A DNA stretch of 64,000 nt from Oryzias latipes (lineage: Eukaryota; Chordata; Actinopteri; Beloniformes; Adrianichthyidae), in the NCBI RefSeq assembly GCF_002234675.1, contig NC_019868.2, positions 19,624,743 to 19,688,742 on the forward strand, written 5' to 3'. The notes below the pieces were generated by a model. It was not told the DNA's origin. It worked only from the letters and a program-made list of their open reading frames with translations, and did not search any database. The position numbers were made by a program, and so were the translations under genes. Positions within the stretch are counted from its first letter, which is position 1, and each line of letters begins with the position of its first letter. Shown piece after piece: positions 34,120 to 52,300 of the stretch.

Positions 34120-34750
34120 ACACATGCTGACATTTTGCTCATATATAACGCCCCTCTCACCCTCCGGGGGTGGATTCTCACCCAAGCTGGGGTCCTCTAT
34201 CAGAGTCCTGGGAGCTTGAGGGTCCTGCGCAGTATCTTATCTGTTCCTAGCACTGCGCTCTTCTGGACTGAGAGGTCTGAGGTCTTTCCAGGTATCTGTT
34301 GTAGCCACTCCTCCAGCTTGGGGGTTACTGCCCCGAGTGCTCCACTTACCACAGGCACCACTGTCACCTTCACTTTCCATGCTTTCTCCAGTTCTTCTCT
34401 GAGTCCCTGGTATTTCTCCAGTTTCTCATGTTCCTTCTTCCTGATGTTCCCATCGCTTGGCACTGCCACATCCACCATAACGGCTTTCCTCTGTTCTTTA
34501 TCCACCACTACAATGTCTGGTTGGTTCGCCATTACCATCCTATCAGTCTGGATCTGGAAGTCCCACGGGATCTTTGCCCTCTCATTCTCTACCACTTTTG
34601 TAGGTGTTTACCATTTTGACTTTGGAGTTTCCAGTCCATATTCTGCACACATGTTTCTGTATATTATTCTAGCCACTTGGTTGTGGCGCTCCATGTATGC
34701 TTTCCCTGCCAGTGTCTTACACCCTGCAGTTATGTGCTGGACTGTTTCTT
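34120..34750 (-). mobile_element. 3' end of a non-LTR retrotransposon with a restriction-like endonuclease (R4/Rex6/Dong-like), broken
   Basis: On the minus strand the region encodes a C..H..C segment (CKTLAGKAYMERHNQVARI...MC), a stop at about 34607 within SKW-stop-TPTK, and then a 34595-34200 frame. That frame carries QPDIVVVDKEQRKAVMVDVAVP, which fits the PD-(D/E)xK endonuclease core of the R2/R4/NeSL LINE groups, and ends RRTLKLPGL. This C-terminal arrangement (zinc knuckle, then endonuclease) is typical of LINEs that lack an APE endonuclease. No reverse transcriptase is present, so the copy is 5' truncated. A (TACA)n microsatellite abuts the truncated end. Clade assignment is from motif order only. 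Confidence 0.75.
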
Positions 34751-34790
34751 ATACATACATACATACATACATACATGCATATATACATTC
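34751..34790. repeat. (TACA)n microsatellite
   Basis: About seven ATAC/TACA units, then TGCATATATACAT. It directly borders the 5'-truncated LINE fragment. Confidence 0.85.
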
Positions 34791-35879
34791 ACCTGAAGTT
34801 ATTGTAGATTTTTTTGTAGTTAAGGGAGAGGAGGACACATGGATCAAAACCTCCAAAGGGATGATCAGTCTAGTGTTATTTTTTTCCATTGTGACCCTAT
34901 TGTAAGTGCCCTTGGATTATTGCCACCACCAATGTTAAAGCTTCTAGCAGAAAAATTCCCATTAGTCCCTCTTTTTCCAATCAAATCAACAAGAATGCTA
35001 AATGAAAGACACTTCCTTTACATATTTAATTCCAGTTGAAAGACAATAGTCACAGTATTTTGATAGATTAACAGACAGCTGGCTTGTGAATGTTCCTATA
35101 ATAATTATATTAATAAACGGCACATAGAAACAACGTTTCAGCTATGTTATGCTTTTTGGCATTTGCAACATTTCACACCAATAAGCAGGGCAAACGTTTT
35201 TCTTTTTAAAACTACAGACTGTTTTCCCTGGAAGTATGCTGATTTAGGCAATGGCGTGGATGGAAAACAGCCACTTCACTCCACTTAGATCAAAAGAGTA
35301 GTCCTGTACAAAAACACATGGATATCTCCTGGAAACCTGATGAAGAACGCTTAGGGCATTTCTACATTGCCACTTGCTGCTTCTCCTCCAGAGCGCAGAA
35401 ACCACAAGTGCATAGCTAACTCATCTGGAGCAGAGAGGATGTTAAACCACAAAATTAGCACATCGTGTAAAATTGTCACATTCAGCACATCATCAGTTTG
35501 GTCATTTATAGAATTATTCAGCGCAGCACGTTTACCATTTTTTGCTGAAGACAGATGTGGTTCAGAAACTTCTGTGAAACGGCCCTCAGTGCTGTTTTGT
35601 TCAGGTACAGGTATAAGGGCATTGCACAATAAACAAGTTTCCAGGAAAGGGAGAACAGATCGGAATTTTTGGAAGCCTATCAGAAAATCCAGATTGTAAA
35701 AAAAAAAAAGAATATTTTGTCAAAATGCCAAACCAGATAAAAAGTTCTTTTCCCACATCTCACCTCAATTTAAGTTGCACATTGCAAAATTGTGTCCAAA
35801 CAGAATTTGAGTTGATGAAAAGAAACTTTTTCTCGAAGACTGAGTGAGCAAATGTGTATTCTTTTTTACAAAAAAATGT
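34791..35879. other. Intergenic DNA downstream of n4bp3
   Basis: The minus strand around 35629-35351 has a 92-codon frame of ordinary composition (MCNALIPVPEQN...). It is not tied to splice sites and not recognised; it may be repeat-derived. Confidence 0.35.
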
Positions 35880-35885
35880 TTTATT
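35880..35885 (-). terminator. n4bp3: n4bp3 polyadenylation signal
   Basis: AATAAA on the minus strand 119 nt beyond the stop codon at 36004-36006. It is the first perfect signal downstream, giving a short 3' UTR. Confidence 0.45.
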
Positions 35886-36003
35886 TGTAAATGATCTTTA
35901 CTAGTTCTATTCAACTTCACTCATGCGTGTCTTTGACTGGCAGACACGTTCTTCAATAGATGCTTCAGAAGAAGCGTTTGCATTGCAAACAAGTCTGCCA
36001 CAT

Positions 36004-41104
<5,101 letters not shown>

Positions 41105-41137
41105 TGATTACAGGACAGCGTGAGGAGGTAAAGAGCT
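41105..41137 (-). other. n4bp3: n4bp3 5' UTR segment and upstream splice acceptor
   Basis: Reading the minus strand, TGTGTGCTTTGCAG precedes position 41137, a good acceptor 33 nt before the start codon. It means that at least one noncoding exon lies further upstream (higher coordinates) and that the promoter is not next to the start codon. Confidence 0.55.
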
Positions 41138-43696
41138 CTGCAAAGCACACAGAAAGAGTGGCGTTTCTTTTCTTGTTTTTGTTTGTCGGGATTCTTGACC
41201 AACAAGCCAACTATTTAATAAATCACCAAAAAATAAGCATCTGCAAAATTGAACTATTAGGCATTGATTTCTATGTCATCCACATACAATTTTTACAGCA
41301 CACATTGCAAAAATGGAGTCAAAAGAAAGTAAAAAAAAAAACTAGGGATGTCCCCAATAATCGACTTAATTGATTAAGTAATTTATTTATTCCTATGATC
41401 AAAGCAGATCGATCTATCTGAGGCAAATTATGAATCGAATTGAACTGAATCAATCTATACTGTAATAAAATCCTTTCAGAATGAAATGAATTGGTTTTAA
41501 TTGTGTTGGAAAATATCATTTGGATTGAGGTATGGTAGGATTATTTGACTATTTCACAAAAATGACCAAGTTCACTCACAGCGGACAACACATGTGATGG
41601 CAGCAAAAAATGATTATCTTGCAAGAAATCTAAGGAATCTGGAAAATGTCACCTGCACTGTTCAGTACCAGGTTTTTCTCTCTGAGTGACACTGGTTGAA
41701 TTTTTGGCTAAAGATGTCCTGGATTCATTTTAGGTCGGTGAATCAGATCAATCCGGATCGTTCAAAGTGAACCACTATGAATCGGATCAATAACCACAAA
41801 TTTTGATACGAATGAAGGTGTTTTTATAATTAATCATTAAACCCCCAAAAAGCTGTTTTTTAAGGAAATTGTCTTATTTTCTGTCGTGCAAGAAAAATAA
41901 TCTCACCAAAAACGTTTTTAAACAGCAAAATAATCTTAGTTTAAGAAGAAGTGTCTCAGTGACTAGAATTTTAATTTCTTACTATCATTTTTCTTACCAC
42001 ATTGGCAAAATTGTGTGCTTATTTAAAGCAAATCTACCAATGGGCAAGGAATTTTTTATTTCTTTCTAAGGGGCCTATTTTGCAGTTCAGTCTTTTAACT
42101 TGCAACTGCAGTACTAAAAAGGATTTTTTGAAATTACGGTGTAATATTTCTAAAGTTCAACCTAGGTGGTAAAAAACTGAACTAAGAATCCAAAAAGAAT
42201 AATCAAATAAGAGTTAACGCTCATTCAGAGAATACTGAAATATTTTAAAATGTATTTTCTTAACAATCTGTCAGATTTTGTTGTTTGTTCCCTCTTTCCT
42301 GACATAAGCTCTGCCTCTGACTCTTTTACTAGAATGAACAGATGTTAATGCCTGCAGGGTGAGCGTGACATGCTTTGAAAAACATCACAACCCCACACGA
42401 TCTGACCTCCATGAGGACACAACTACTGGGAAACCATACAAGGTGACTTTTCTAAAGATGCTTTGTTTTGATAAAGAAACTTCAGAATAAGGCTTTTATT
42501 GTAAAAAAAAAAAGTAAGCAAAGAAACCACTGGGTCATTTGAGGCAACATCTCTGGGTAATGCGGTTATTTTCTTGGAGAGGATAGCAACGGGTCACAAC
42601 ATAAGCTCGTTACATAACCAGATCAAGCGAGATCTGACAGATTGTTCCTTCAAAAACTGTAAAAGGTGAACTAGCAAACATTTTCATCAAGCACAGTGAC
42701 CCGAGGTTGCTCTAGAACATTTACTTCTCAAGCAAATGCAAAACAAAATCTTTTTAAATGTATTATTTCAGCAAACATTAGATATTTTTATTGACTTTAT
42801 AAAACTAAACCAGTTTTCAAATGAGTCCCTACACCCACCTGAGTGGCCCCAAGAGTCTCTTCAGCTCCACACCACTTGTTTTCGTTCAACAATGGCTCCC
42901 CACTATTTTTGAATCCCCCACATGCCACATACATATTCTCTTCTTTTCAGCAACTTCACATGGATTTCACCTGTTGACTCACTCTGTTTTTAGGTGTAAA
43001 CACTCACAGCTGTAATCAGATTTTCTTCAAACCATGAATCACAAGCACATTACAAGATTTTTGACTGTAAATGAGACCAATATTTCTCTCCCACGATTCC
43101 AGATAATCTGCAGAACTGGCAAACCTAAAATATTTACTTGTTCAAGTCTTTTTCTACTCTACATAAATGCGGACTTGGGCTTACAGACAGATCATGCAAG
43201 ATCCCCGCCACATAACCTAAAATCAGATGACATCTGGACTTTGGCTGTCTAACTACAAAGCCTTGATCTCTTGACTCATTCCACAGTCACCTGGCACAAT
43301 TTAAGGCAAGATTTATCTGGAGATTAGATGGCCGGTTGTTTGACAACACAATACTCTGGATTTGAGAGGCGGTTCTATTGTTGCAATGTGTTCAGATTGT
43401 AGGATTAGATGTCTAGACGTCTTGTGATATATTCCAAAGTATGATGCATTGTCATGTTCTTCCAGGATTACTACATACCTTTAGCATTAATGGCATTAAT
43501 ATTGCAAGACTGACATATCCAGCCTTTAATGATATGATGAAGTCAGATTTTGAAATGTAACCACTGTGCTAATATCAGCAGGGGACTTCCACATTATAGC
43601 ATAGTGCATTGGAGATGCAAATATGAAGGTAACACTTACCTCCATCTAGTGTTTAGTTCTGTTATTACAGAGTCATGCAAGTGGTCCCCAAGTGTT
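41138..43696. other. Intronic or intergenic DNA upstream of n4bp3 coding exons
   Basis: AT-rich, no supported exon or repeat termini. It would be first-intron sequence of n4bp3 if the 61.3-kb exon is real. Confidence 0.4.
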
Positions 43697-43775
43697 TTAA
43701 ATCAAATCAAATCAAATCAAAGTTTATTTGTATAGCACCTTTAAAACACAAAGCATTCAAAGTGCTTTATAAGAT
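43697..43775 (-). repeat. 3' tail of a teleost retroposon with (AAATC)n
   Basis: Four AAATC units run into AAAGTTTATTTGTATAGCAC, then CACAAAGCATTCAAAGTGCTTTA. This tail is shared by many teleost SINE/LINE elements; only the tail is present. Confidence 0.55.
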
Positions 43776-43934
43776 GAAATTTAAAAACAAAGGACAAGAC
43801 AAACAAATATGTAATTAAAAACCCGCACTCACTCGCTGTGAAAAAAGACAAAAGGATGCAATGTAAGCCCAATGCAGACCTTTTATTTGAAACTGGCCCC
43901 TAAGGACCTTTGGCAGGCTCTACATTTTCTAGCG

Positions 43935-44596
43935 CGGGGGTCTGCAACCTTTAATGCTAAAAGACCTATTTGGGCTATTTATGTTTATCTGGTGATTAAG
44001 CTATTCATTTATAAAATGTAGCTTTAAAATATTTAAAATAATTGAGTTGTAAAGTATTATTTTCTTTATATAACAATTTTAACTTCTTTTACTGTTGAGG
44101 GCAGAGACATAAATTACGGTAGAGAGCACCAGATATAAGTTCCCGTCAAAATAAATACACCCTGTGTCAAATGAAATTCTCCTCCTGCTGCAGATTTACT
44201 TGAATTAAAAATGCAAGAAAGTCAAGAAACACATGAAATTTTCTATAATTTCAGTGCACTGTTACCCTCTTTCTGCTTTTACTGTTGAATATACACTTAA
44301 AAACCATGGTATAGCATAGAATTTTATATATTATGTGAACTTTAATCTTATTCTAATAATATACCACTCCTACCATCGTTTTCTCAGTTACCTGGCATGT
44401 TTAACATCGAAATATAAATGAAAAAAACTTAAAACTTAACTTAAAAAATATGAATTAAATACCTAAAATAAATGAACCAAAACTAAAAACTCAATGTTTA
44501 TTGAAATTTTTAGCATTTCTCCTCAAAGACAAGGAGTCGCAATGGAGGGATGACGGAGACGCATGTGGCTCCAGAGGCTCAGTTTACAAATCCCTC
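43935..44596 (+). mobile_element. Nonautonomous hAT-like element with 8-bp target duplication
   Basis: The left end, CGGGGGTCTGCAACCTTTAA, and the right end read in reverse, GAGGGATTTGTAAACTGAG, are inverted relatives. The flanks TTCTAGCG (43927-43934) and TTCTAGGG (44597-44604) match at 7 of 8, in the TCTAG style of hAT insertions. The right end contains GCATGTGGCTCCAGAGGCTC, typical of this teleost family. There is no transposase frame. A second, right-truncated copy lies at 47365-47830. Confidence 0.7.
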
Positions 44597-44783
44597 TTCT
44601 AGGGCATTACTTTGTATCCTAAGTTTTAGAAGTCTAATTTTTAGATGTGCCAAAAATAGCCCTAATGTTTTTCTTAATTATTATTCCCTAAATCACGAAA
44701 ACATTTTAGGCCAATATTCACATTTTTGATGCAATTTCTGCTGCATTTTTAACCCTTTTGTATTACAACTGAATTAAACTTTA

Positions 44784-45090
44784 ACTGCACGGTGGTGTAG
44801 GGGTTAACGCTCTCAGCGAAAACGCGAGAAGGTCCGGCTTCAAATCCCAGCTGTCTGGGATTTTTCTTTGTGGAGTTTGCATGTTCTCTTCGTGCATACG
44901 TGGCCTTTCTCCTCCCACAGTCCAAAAACATGCTTTTTAGGTTAATTAATAGCAAATAATACAATTCGTTGTAGGTCAATTGGTGTTTCTGAAATTGTCC
45001 CTAGGTGTAAATGTGACCTATTAAACCCTGTTGTTGCCCAACAGTAGCTGGGTTGGCTCCAGCAACCCCGTGGCCCCCAAAAGGTTGTGA
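44784..45090 (+). mobile_element. tRNA-like SINE copy
   Basis: The head GCACGGTGGTGTAGGGGTTA resembles a tRNA A box and GGCTTCAAATCCC the B box. The body has TGTGGAGTTTGCATGTTCTC and CCTCCCACAGTCCAAAAACA, and the tail TGGCTCCAGCAACCCCGTGG. This is a very common teleost interspersed repeat. The copy is diverged. Confidence 0.7.
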
Positions 45091-46392
45091 AGATCTTGGT
45101 TTAGGAACAAAACTAATGGCATTCACTTGCTGGATTAATGCCTTTAGAATGGGTCATGATACAGAGTTCGGCATAGATGGTTAGTCTATCGATCCTTTTG
45201 CCATTTGGCTTTCCCTAAATTTATTTTGCTGTTAGTTCAGTCCAAACTCACGTTCCAACTTTTTTTTTGTCTTCTATTATCTCATCTGTAGTAAATTTCC
45301 TGTATTTGTGCCGAAAAAAGCCAGCACTCATGCATAAATCAAATCCACAATAATAAAGGGCCTTTCTGTGCTTAACTGGACAGTTATAACAATTATGTAA
45401 ATTGTTAAAATGGGCAGAGAGCAGTTCAGCTTAAGCCCACTCCATTCACAGCTCTCAGCAAGGATGACATCAAAGCAGGCCAAGCTGCTCATGTTTATAT
45501 TCATTGGCTACTATTTCCCCCAATTTGAAACTTCCCACGAAAGCATTCTGCTTTTGATAAAAAAAAAGAAAAGACAATCTTGGGCAGCAGGAAGAAGACA
45601 GAGAATGTGTTTCTATGATTTAATCATAGAAACTAAAATATGTCTCCATATATGAGTAAGAGAAAGTGTGTGTCAGACAGCATTGATCAACTTTAGGTGT
45701 GTCAAGATGAATGGCTACTGGTCATAGTCTGACGCAATGTTTTCGATTTCAGTTCTTTGTTAAATTTGCATCTAATATCTAAAAAAAAGGTCCATTAGAG
45801 ACCAATCGATGCCTGACAGGAAATGGAGCTGAGTAAGGCGAAGCAAATTCTTTCAGGGTGGATAAGGGAAAAAAAAACCATCAGGGCTGCATCTACAACC
45901 CTCATGGGACTGGAAAAAAAGGCCTGTTTTCAATACATGCCCAGCAGTTTATGAGCTCAAGTAAACCTGGGGAAAGATTTAAAGCCCAGACAGGCCGAGG
46001 GGGGGGGGTCCTGAAATGCAACACACCTCCTTAAATCAAGCACACACATACGCAAGCGTGTGCAGATCAAAGCAGTACCAGCCTTGAACACATAGAGCTT
46101 AAATGAAAAGTGTTCTGTTTTAAGCGTATGTCCCCAATGTAGCAACGAGGTTTGAAAAAAGCTTTGGAGACAACAGACATGTCATAAAGTGTATGATTTT
46201 AGAGCATTTATCTGGCTTCCTCCTTGAAGAAGACTATTTTGGTAAACACAGAAATTTTAAGTGGATTATTTAGCTAAAAATTGTGTCATGAATTGACCTC
46301 TTTACCTATGCAATCCTGAAATATGCATCAATATGCAATCAGTGTAGTTGGGAATCATGATTTATTCAGATGTGAAGCCAAGCTGAGGTTCC

Positions 46393-46725
46393 TTAAAGTC
46401 CCACGCTGATCATCCGATGCATCTTTTGAATAACTGTGAAAGCGTTTCCACTGGTCTTTTAAATATGATTACTGGTATGTTGTGTTTAGGCAAAATAAAA
46501 AAAAAACTGTCAGTAAATCTGTCAACTGTAGCACCTACTGTATGTCACTACTACATGCGTTTTCCAACTGTTTTTTTTGCTTGCGTGCTCTTCATTTACA
46601 ATTTGAATAAAAAGTACTCAGAAATACAACTTCAAGGTTAGTTTTCTTGATATATGCCCTCCATTATGAGAAAATGCCCCAAGGACATGTTAAAAAACAG
46701 GATTTTCATTGGAGTGGGTCTTTAA
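46393..46725 (-). mobile_element. TTAA-flanked MITE (family T), internally deleted copy
   Basis: 333 bp with both ends kept: TTAAAGTCCCACGCTGAT at 46393 and, at the other end, CATTGGAGTGGGTCTTTAA. Its middle lacks the long central part seen in the 546-bp copy. Confidence 0.7.
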
Positions 46726-47364
46726 AAATTCTTTTGCATTATTCCACCATGATAGAAAAAGTGGTCTCTTGGAACTCAAGGGTCACACTAAGAATTTTCT
46801 GCCCTCTTTAAAGCTCTACTGTTGCAAGAGCCCAAAGCCATCAAGATGAGTGCTTTAAGCAAAATCTCTTTTTAGATTGTAATCAGTTTTACCGTGAGGT
46901 ATAGAAGAACACTCAATGAGATGCTAGAGTGTGAAGAGCGCACACTTGAAAAGCCCTCCGCTTGACACCGGCACAGAGGCCGAAGAGAGAAAAAGACCGC
47001 CAAGCCAAATTCCAAAGATGCTCAGGCTCGACAGCTTTTGATGCACATCGCTCCCACTCCCACGGACGCTCTCTCACACTGTTGTGTGTGCTCATCAGAG
47101 TCTGGATAAAAGCATATGCACAGATAGCACAACCCCATCCACTGCCCTCCTGGCTTGGCTCTCTTTCCATTTCTCTCTCTGTGCATAAATCAAAGTTTGT
47201 TTACGTTTGTAGGGCAACTTTGCAGGTTGCATGCACAACTCCCACACACACTTACATTATATAAGCTCTGTCAAAGCCCTGCTTTTTACAGCTGTTAAAT
47301 GTGTTGAACAACAGTGTCTTCAGCTCTGAACTGCAGACACTTTTCTAACATCTGAACCGATTAG

Positions 47365-47830
47365 TCCAGAGGTTTGCACCTTTAAGACTAGAAGAGCCAT
47401 TTGGGCCAGCTTCCAACCAAAACCTAGCAAGAGCCGCAAAGTTCAACCTCACTGTAAAAATACACTTTATTTATGTTTATGTGGCCATTAATCCATTAGT
47501 TTATCAAATGTAGCTTTTAAATATTTACAATAATTGAATTATAAAAGTTTTATTTTCTTTATTATTACAATTTGAACTTTTTTACTGTTGACAGCAGATC
47601 ATAGAAGTTCCCTTCAAAATAAAGCACGCCCTGTGTCAAAAAAGATCCTCCTGCTACTGCAAGTTTACTTGAATTGAAAATGGATGAAAGCCAAGACAAA
47701 CATGACCTTTTCTCTAATTTCCGTGTTCCTTTTACTATCAAATATAAACATAAAACCATTGGTGTAGAATCTAAATTTTTTTTATATATACATGTGCTTA
47801 AACTAACTGCTTTTGGAATACACTGACCAA
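47365..47830 (+). mobile_element. Second copy of the hAT-like element, truncated on the right
   Basis: Follows the 43935-44596 element for about 460 bp (GGTTTGCACCTTTAAGACTA, AAGAGCCATTTGGGCCAG, CCCTGTGTCAAA, GTTTACTTGAATTGAAAATG). It includes an extra internal GAGCCGCAAAGTTCAACC segment that the first copy has lost. The right terminus is missing. Confidence 0.6.
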
Positions 47831-49029
47831 CAAAGACGTTTTGTATTTGCAGCTCTGTTGACAGGTAAATTAATAGCCCTTTTTTAGTCATTGGTTTGTT
47901 ATTATTATGACATTATGGAAGTCAGAAAGATGTCGGTCCTTTTAATCAAATCTTAGCCCACTCAGAGGTGTGAAGTTCTTTAAGATGCCTCTGGTTTTGC
48001 TTGATATATCAGTGAGAGGAGACTGAATTTAGCACGCACACTTTGTCAAAAGCTCAAGCTGACCTGCTTCTATAGAAGACTCGTCTTCTGTGGACGGACT
48101 TGGACAGCAGATGGATCATCCCAGGAAAGCTCCTTTTTTTAAATTCTTGACACACAAGATGGTGAGGAAAGTGTGTTTGTGTAAACTGGGCCACGTTTTC
48201 ATGTCAGCTGGATGTGTTGGTGGTAGAGCTGAAGCTGTCAGTCTGCTGTTCCCACTGATGAAGACTGCTGCTATCTTCACAGAGGTTGAGGGTTATACTT
48301 ACTCACATGCAATCAGGTGCTGAGTAAACTCAGGCATTTCCTTCCACAAACTAACTGCAACTCTTTCAAACATAATACTAAAGACATTACTTTGTTTGAA
48401 TAAAATAAAACCAACAGTTACAGAGTATACAAACACTTTTAACCAAGTACAAGTGGGTTCTTATCAAGTGAGATAAGGCAATTCCTAATCTATGCAAAAA
48501 AACTTCCATGGTTTAGGGTGCTGGAATATTTCAGTCAAGAAGCAAGAATTAAGATTTCTGCTCTTCAATTTTGTCAAAGTACATCTGCCTGGCTTTGCTC
48601 TCAAACGAACTCCAGAGAATCAGTTGTCATGTCTTCTCCTAAGCTTGATGGAAAACCTAAACACTAAGCATTTTTAGTTACTGTTGTCTAACCTGTCAAG
48701 AGGCAGAAATCCTACAAACTCTTAAACCTAGACATCTACTAAAGGTTAATTATAACCGTTATTATAAGGTTATTCCTTGTTACACCCAAAGAAATACTTG
48801 TAATGTTAATAAAAAAGGTCAAGGTTGACTGTATTTGAGAACCAGACTTTATGTTCCAAATGGGAAGTGCCCGCTGGTCCAAAGGAACCAAAATACTATG
48901 GAAATAAACAGAGAAAAATAATCAGCTGACCAAATATTTGTCAGAACAACCTTTCTTGCTCTACTTCGTATTTTTAAAGTGTTCTTGCCAATCCGATTTG
49001 TTTCATGATTTTTTTTTTCCGTAGTGAAA
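47831..49029. other. Non-genic DNA, nothing recognised
   Basis: No supported exon. Lies in the possible long first intron of n4bp3. Confidence 0.4.
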
Positions 49030-49370
49030 GGTAGTCAAGTTATAAACTAGCCAATCAGACGCCTTAATTAAAGTATGTGGTCTCACGTGGAAAGTTTGAA
49101 GCATTTGATGAATAGATTCTCCCGAGCCCTCTTTGAATTGGTAGATGTGTGAACTTCCAACAAGCTCACTTCTGAATGGCGAGAGTGGTTGCCATAGAAA
49201 TTGTGACTTGGACTGCTTACTGACGATTGCTGGTTCCAACATGTATGGCGTATCTGTTTCACCAAAAATTGGCAGCTAAACTGATCTCATTTCGTTGGAG
49301 CAAGTCATTGTTTTATGGATGATGTCACACTCACTCAGTCAGTCCAAATCTCATGTACAGTCAATGGATT
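49030..49370 (-). repeat. Dispersed repeat family X, copy 2
   Basis: Reverse-oriented relative of the repeat at 40-400. Its minus strand shows GAGTGAGTGTGACATCATCC, GTTGGAACCAGCAATCGTCA and TTTCTATGGCAACCACTCTC in the same order. It ends near TTGGCTAGTTTATAAC. Confidence 0.5.
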
Positions 49371-52300
49371 GGTATCACTGGTCTTATTTAGTAGGTTTAA
49401 AGTAAGAAATTACCCAGCCATGATTAAAATCAACAAATGACAGAACAGTTTACATTACAAAGAAAAACTGGGATTTCTGATAAAAAACTGTGGGGTAATC
49501 TGTATAAAGTAAAAAAAAACAATATATTGCAAAGAGAAGAGATTCCTGCTTTGAGCCTTGGGGTACTCGGATAAAGACATAACGGCACTCTGATGCTTTT
49601 GTCAAGACATTTTGTAAACAATAACAGGCAAACCGAAATTGGTTGAAAATGTTGCAGCTATATGTTCTTTTTTTGTCAAAAATACTACAGTCAAAGACAT
49701 CTTAAACCAACTTAGTTTAAAGGGAGATGTTAGGAATGACAGCAACAAACAGGCAGATACTGCAGTTCTTAGTTTCAATTGCACTGAGAGCAGTCTATAA
49801 AAACAGACGTTATAGTCAAACCTTTTACCCAAATGATGTTGGATGATTATTATTTATGTTCTTAAGGTTGGTACAGGGCTTTATTTTTATGCAGAAAATT
49901 CACTTATTGAATGTTGCAGCAATTCTCGGGTTATCCAGTGTCACTGCTTGCAGCTGTTTTTTTTACCCTTTTAAACTTTATTGATCTGGATCTAAAACGT
50001 GAAGCGACTTCATTAGAGAATCAACAGCCCCCAAGAGAGACATTTCAGAGAACATTTTTTTTTTCCTAAAAGACATTATCTGAGTTCTTTTGGTTATGGA
50101 GAAGTTTAATCGGCTAAACTTCTGCTTCCCCATAAACCGTAATTCAATACATAAGCAGCATTGTGTTACAATATCTCCAAACAGATAGAGGAGACGAATA
50201 AATCCTCAACTTTATTTTGATTACTGCCAGTGCACATCTCTCGTGAGGTTACAAGTTTAACCTCTGCCTGTATGTCTGTGTGATTGTGTGCTTGCGTGAG
50301 AGGAAGAGATTAGAGGCAACAGCATAAGAACATGTTTTTCCATCTTTGTGTTGTTGTTAGTGACATCCACTTGCCCTTCGTTTGCTCCATCTGACACATA
50401 AAGCACACTAATCCATTAAAAATATTATAGACTACAATAAAAAACCCATCCATACCCAGCAAGCAAGTCCAAGTGGGTCCTACATGGTTTAAAAGTGGGC
50501 AGGAAATGTGGGCCGCTACGCGAGCCAGCCCCCCGGTTGCTCTGCCTGGCCCTGTCTGGGAAACCTACATTTAAGAAGATTTGATATGAATTTCACCAAG
50601 TTGTATCATCAAAACTTCACTACTAACAGTTCAAAACAAACACTAAAATCTACTATATTTGCACTGAAAAAAATACATTATGACAGTGATTTAGCTGAGT
50701 GAATTATTTACAGTCTCACTTGGAAAAGTAATCTTCTTTGAAAACTTTTCCTATCCATTTCTTAATGAAATCCTAAAATTACAGAAAATATTTACTATAA
50801 TATTTGAACAAAAACTTATTTAGAATGCAGAAGCAGTGTGGTAAAAAAATTCAACTTTATTTAACCAGTTTTTTAATATAAGCATTTAACTTAGGAAGTC
50901 CTGTAAAAGTTGCTTTAACGAGAGAAAAATATTTGCCCTAAATACACTCACAAAGCTGCTCTACAGTAAATAAAGTGGTTGTAGCTGGGACATGATCTAT
51001 AAAAGAGACTTTTTCTTTGAAAAGTTGCAACCTTTTGCAAAGACGAAATTAAGAATTTGGCTCCTTAAAGAATATTTCTTGGCAATTTTTGCTCTGCAAA
51101 AACTTTCCTCAATACAATTTGAAATTTGTATTCAAATGAGCACTGAGTATTTTTTTAGTGTCAGAGAGGCTCAATCTGGCATTAATAATACACACCATTT
51201 TACTATGAAAAACAAATAAAGAAAAGTTCATAGCTCATGAATAGTACAAAGTGCAATCCATTGCATCTTCATTAACATCAAAACTGTCTTTTCTGAATCT
51301 GAATTGAGATGATTGGAGTCTCTGCATCTGGCTGCATCTCCATCTATGTGTCAGCTTTTTTTTTTAACTTCACTGATTCAGTAGAGCTGCTGCAAACAAT
51401 TATTTTTTGTTGTCAACAGATCTATAAATCATAGTTTTGAGTAGTCATCGTGATCCTTTTGGCAGGATATGATTTTGGCACAGACTATTCTGCCTATCTC
51501 TAATCATAGTCAGTTTTCACGCTGCAGCAGAAAGCATTTGTGTGCTGGCGTCTAAATTGAATCTTTGAATGAACTAACATCTGATGTGTGTGTTTTTTTT
51601 AAGTGCTAAATCACAACAAAGAACTAATCAATGTAATGCATAGGAAAAATGAGGTAATAAAACAACATTTTCATGTATTTTAAGAAAAGTTCAAATAAAA
51701 TCAACATGTCTGATTAAAAAAAGTTTATTGACAGATTTATATGCCAAAGTTTTTTAAATCAGCATTTTGATGTTGTTAGAACTTTGAGAACTTTACAGCT
51801 TAGAAGTTTTTTATAATAGACAGGTGGGAGAACCTATTTATTGGCAAATTCCAATTAAACTTCAGTTAATTTTTATCTTCCCGTTTGGGTGATTTTAGTG
51901 ATGCTGTTGTCCTAGCGCTAACAGGAAGAATTAGGGTAAAAATATTCTGTTCTGCTATTAAACAAAATGGCTTATATATTATGACACATTATGTTACGTG
52001 TCAACATATTCTTTTTGTAGACGTAATTAATGAATTTTCATCAAGCAATTAAATAACAGTAACACTAAGATTAGATCCTTATTACATAACTGTGTTGGAA
52101 TTTGTGGTACAAAAAAAATATATATATTATACTGCTCAGAGTCCACTTCGTTTGGTTTCTGTTGACTTTGTTAGCAAGCAAATCCAACAATGTTTGCTCA
52201 GAAACGAACAAAAGTTCAGCCTGAGTCTGATGAGGAAACAGACGCGCATACCTCATTTGTCTTTCTGGGTAATTATTAATGTGCGGTCATATAACGTGCC

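Noticed and set aside
34105-34905. A 266-codon plus-strand frame
   Set aside because: It is the antisense of the LINE endonuclease tail and runs on into the TACA microsatellite; its composition is Phe/Ser/Thr-rich.
44784-44850. A functional tRNA gene
   Set aside because: The A/B-box-like segment cannot fold as a tRNA cloverleaf by eye and belongs to a diverged SINE.
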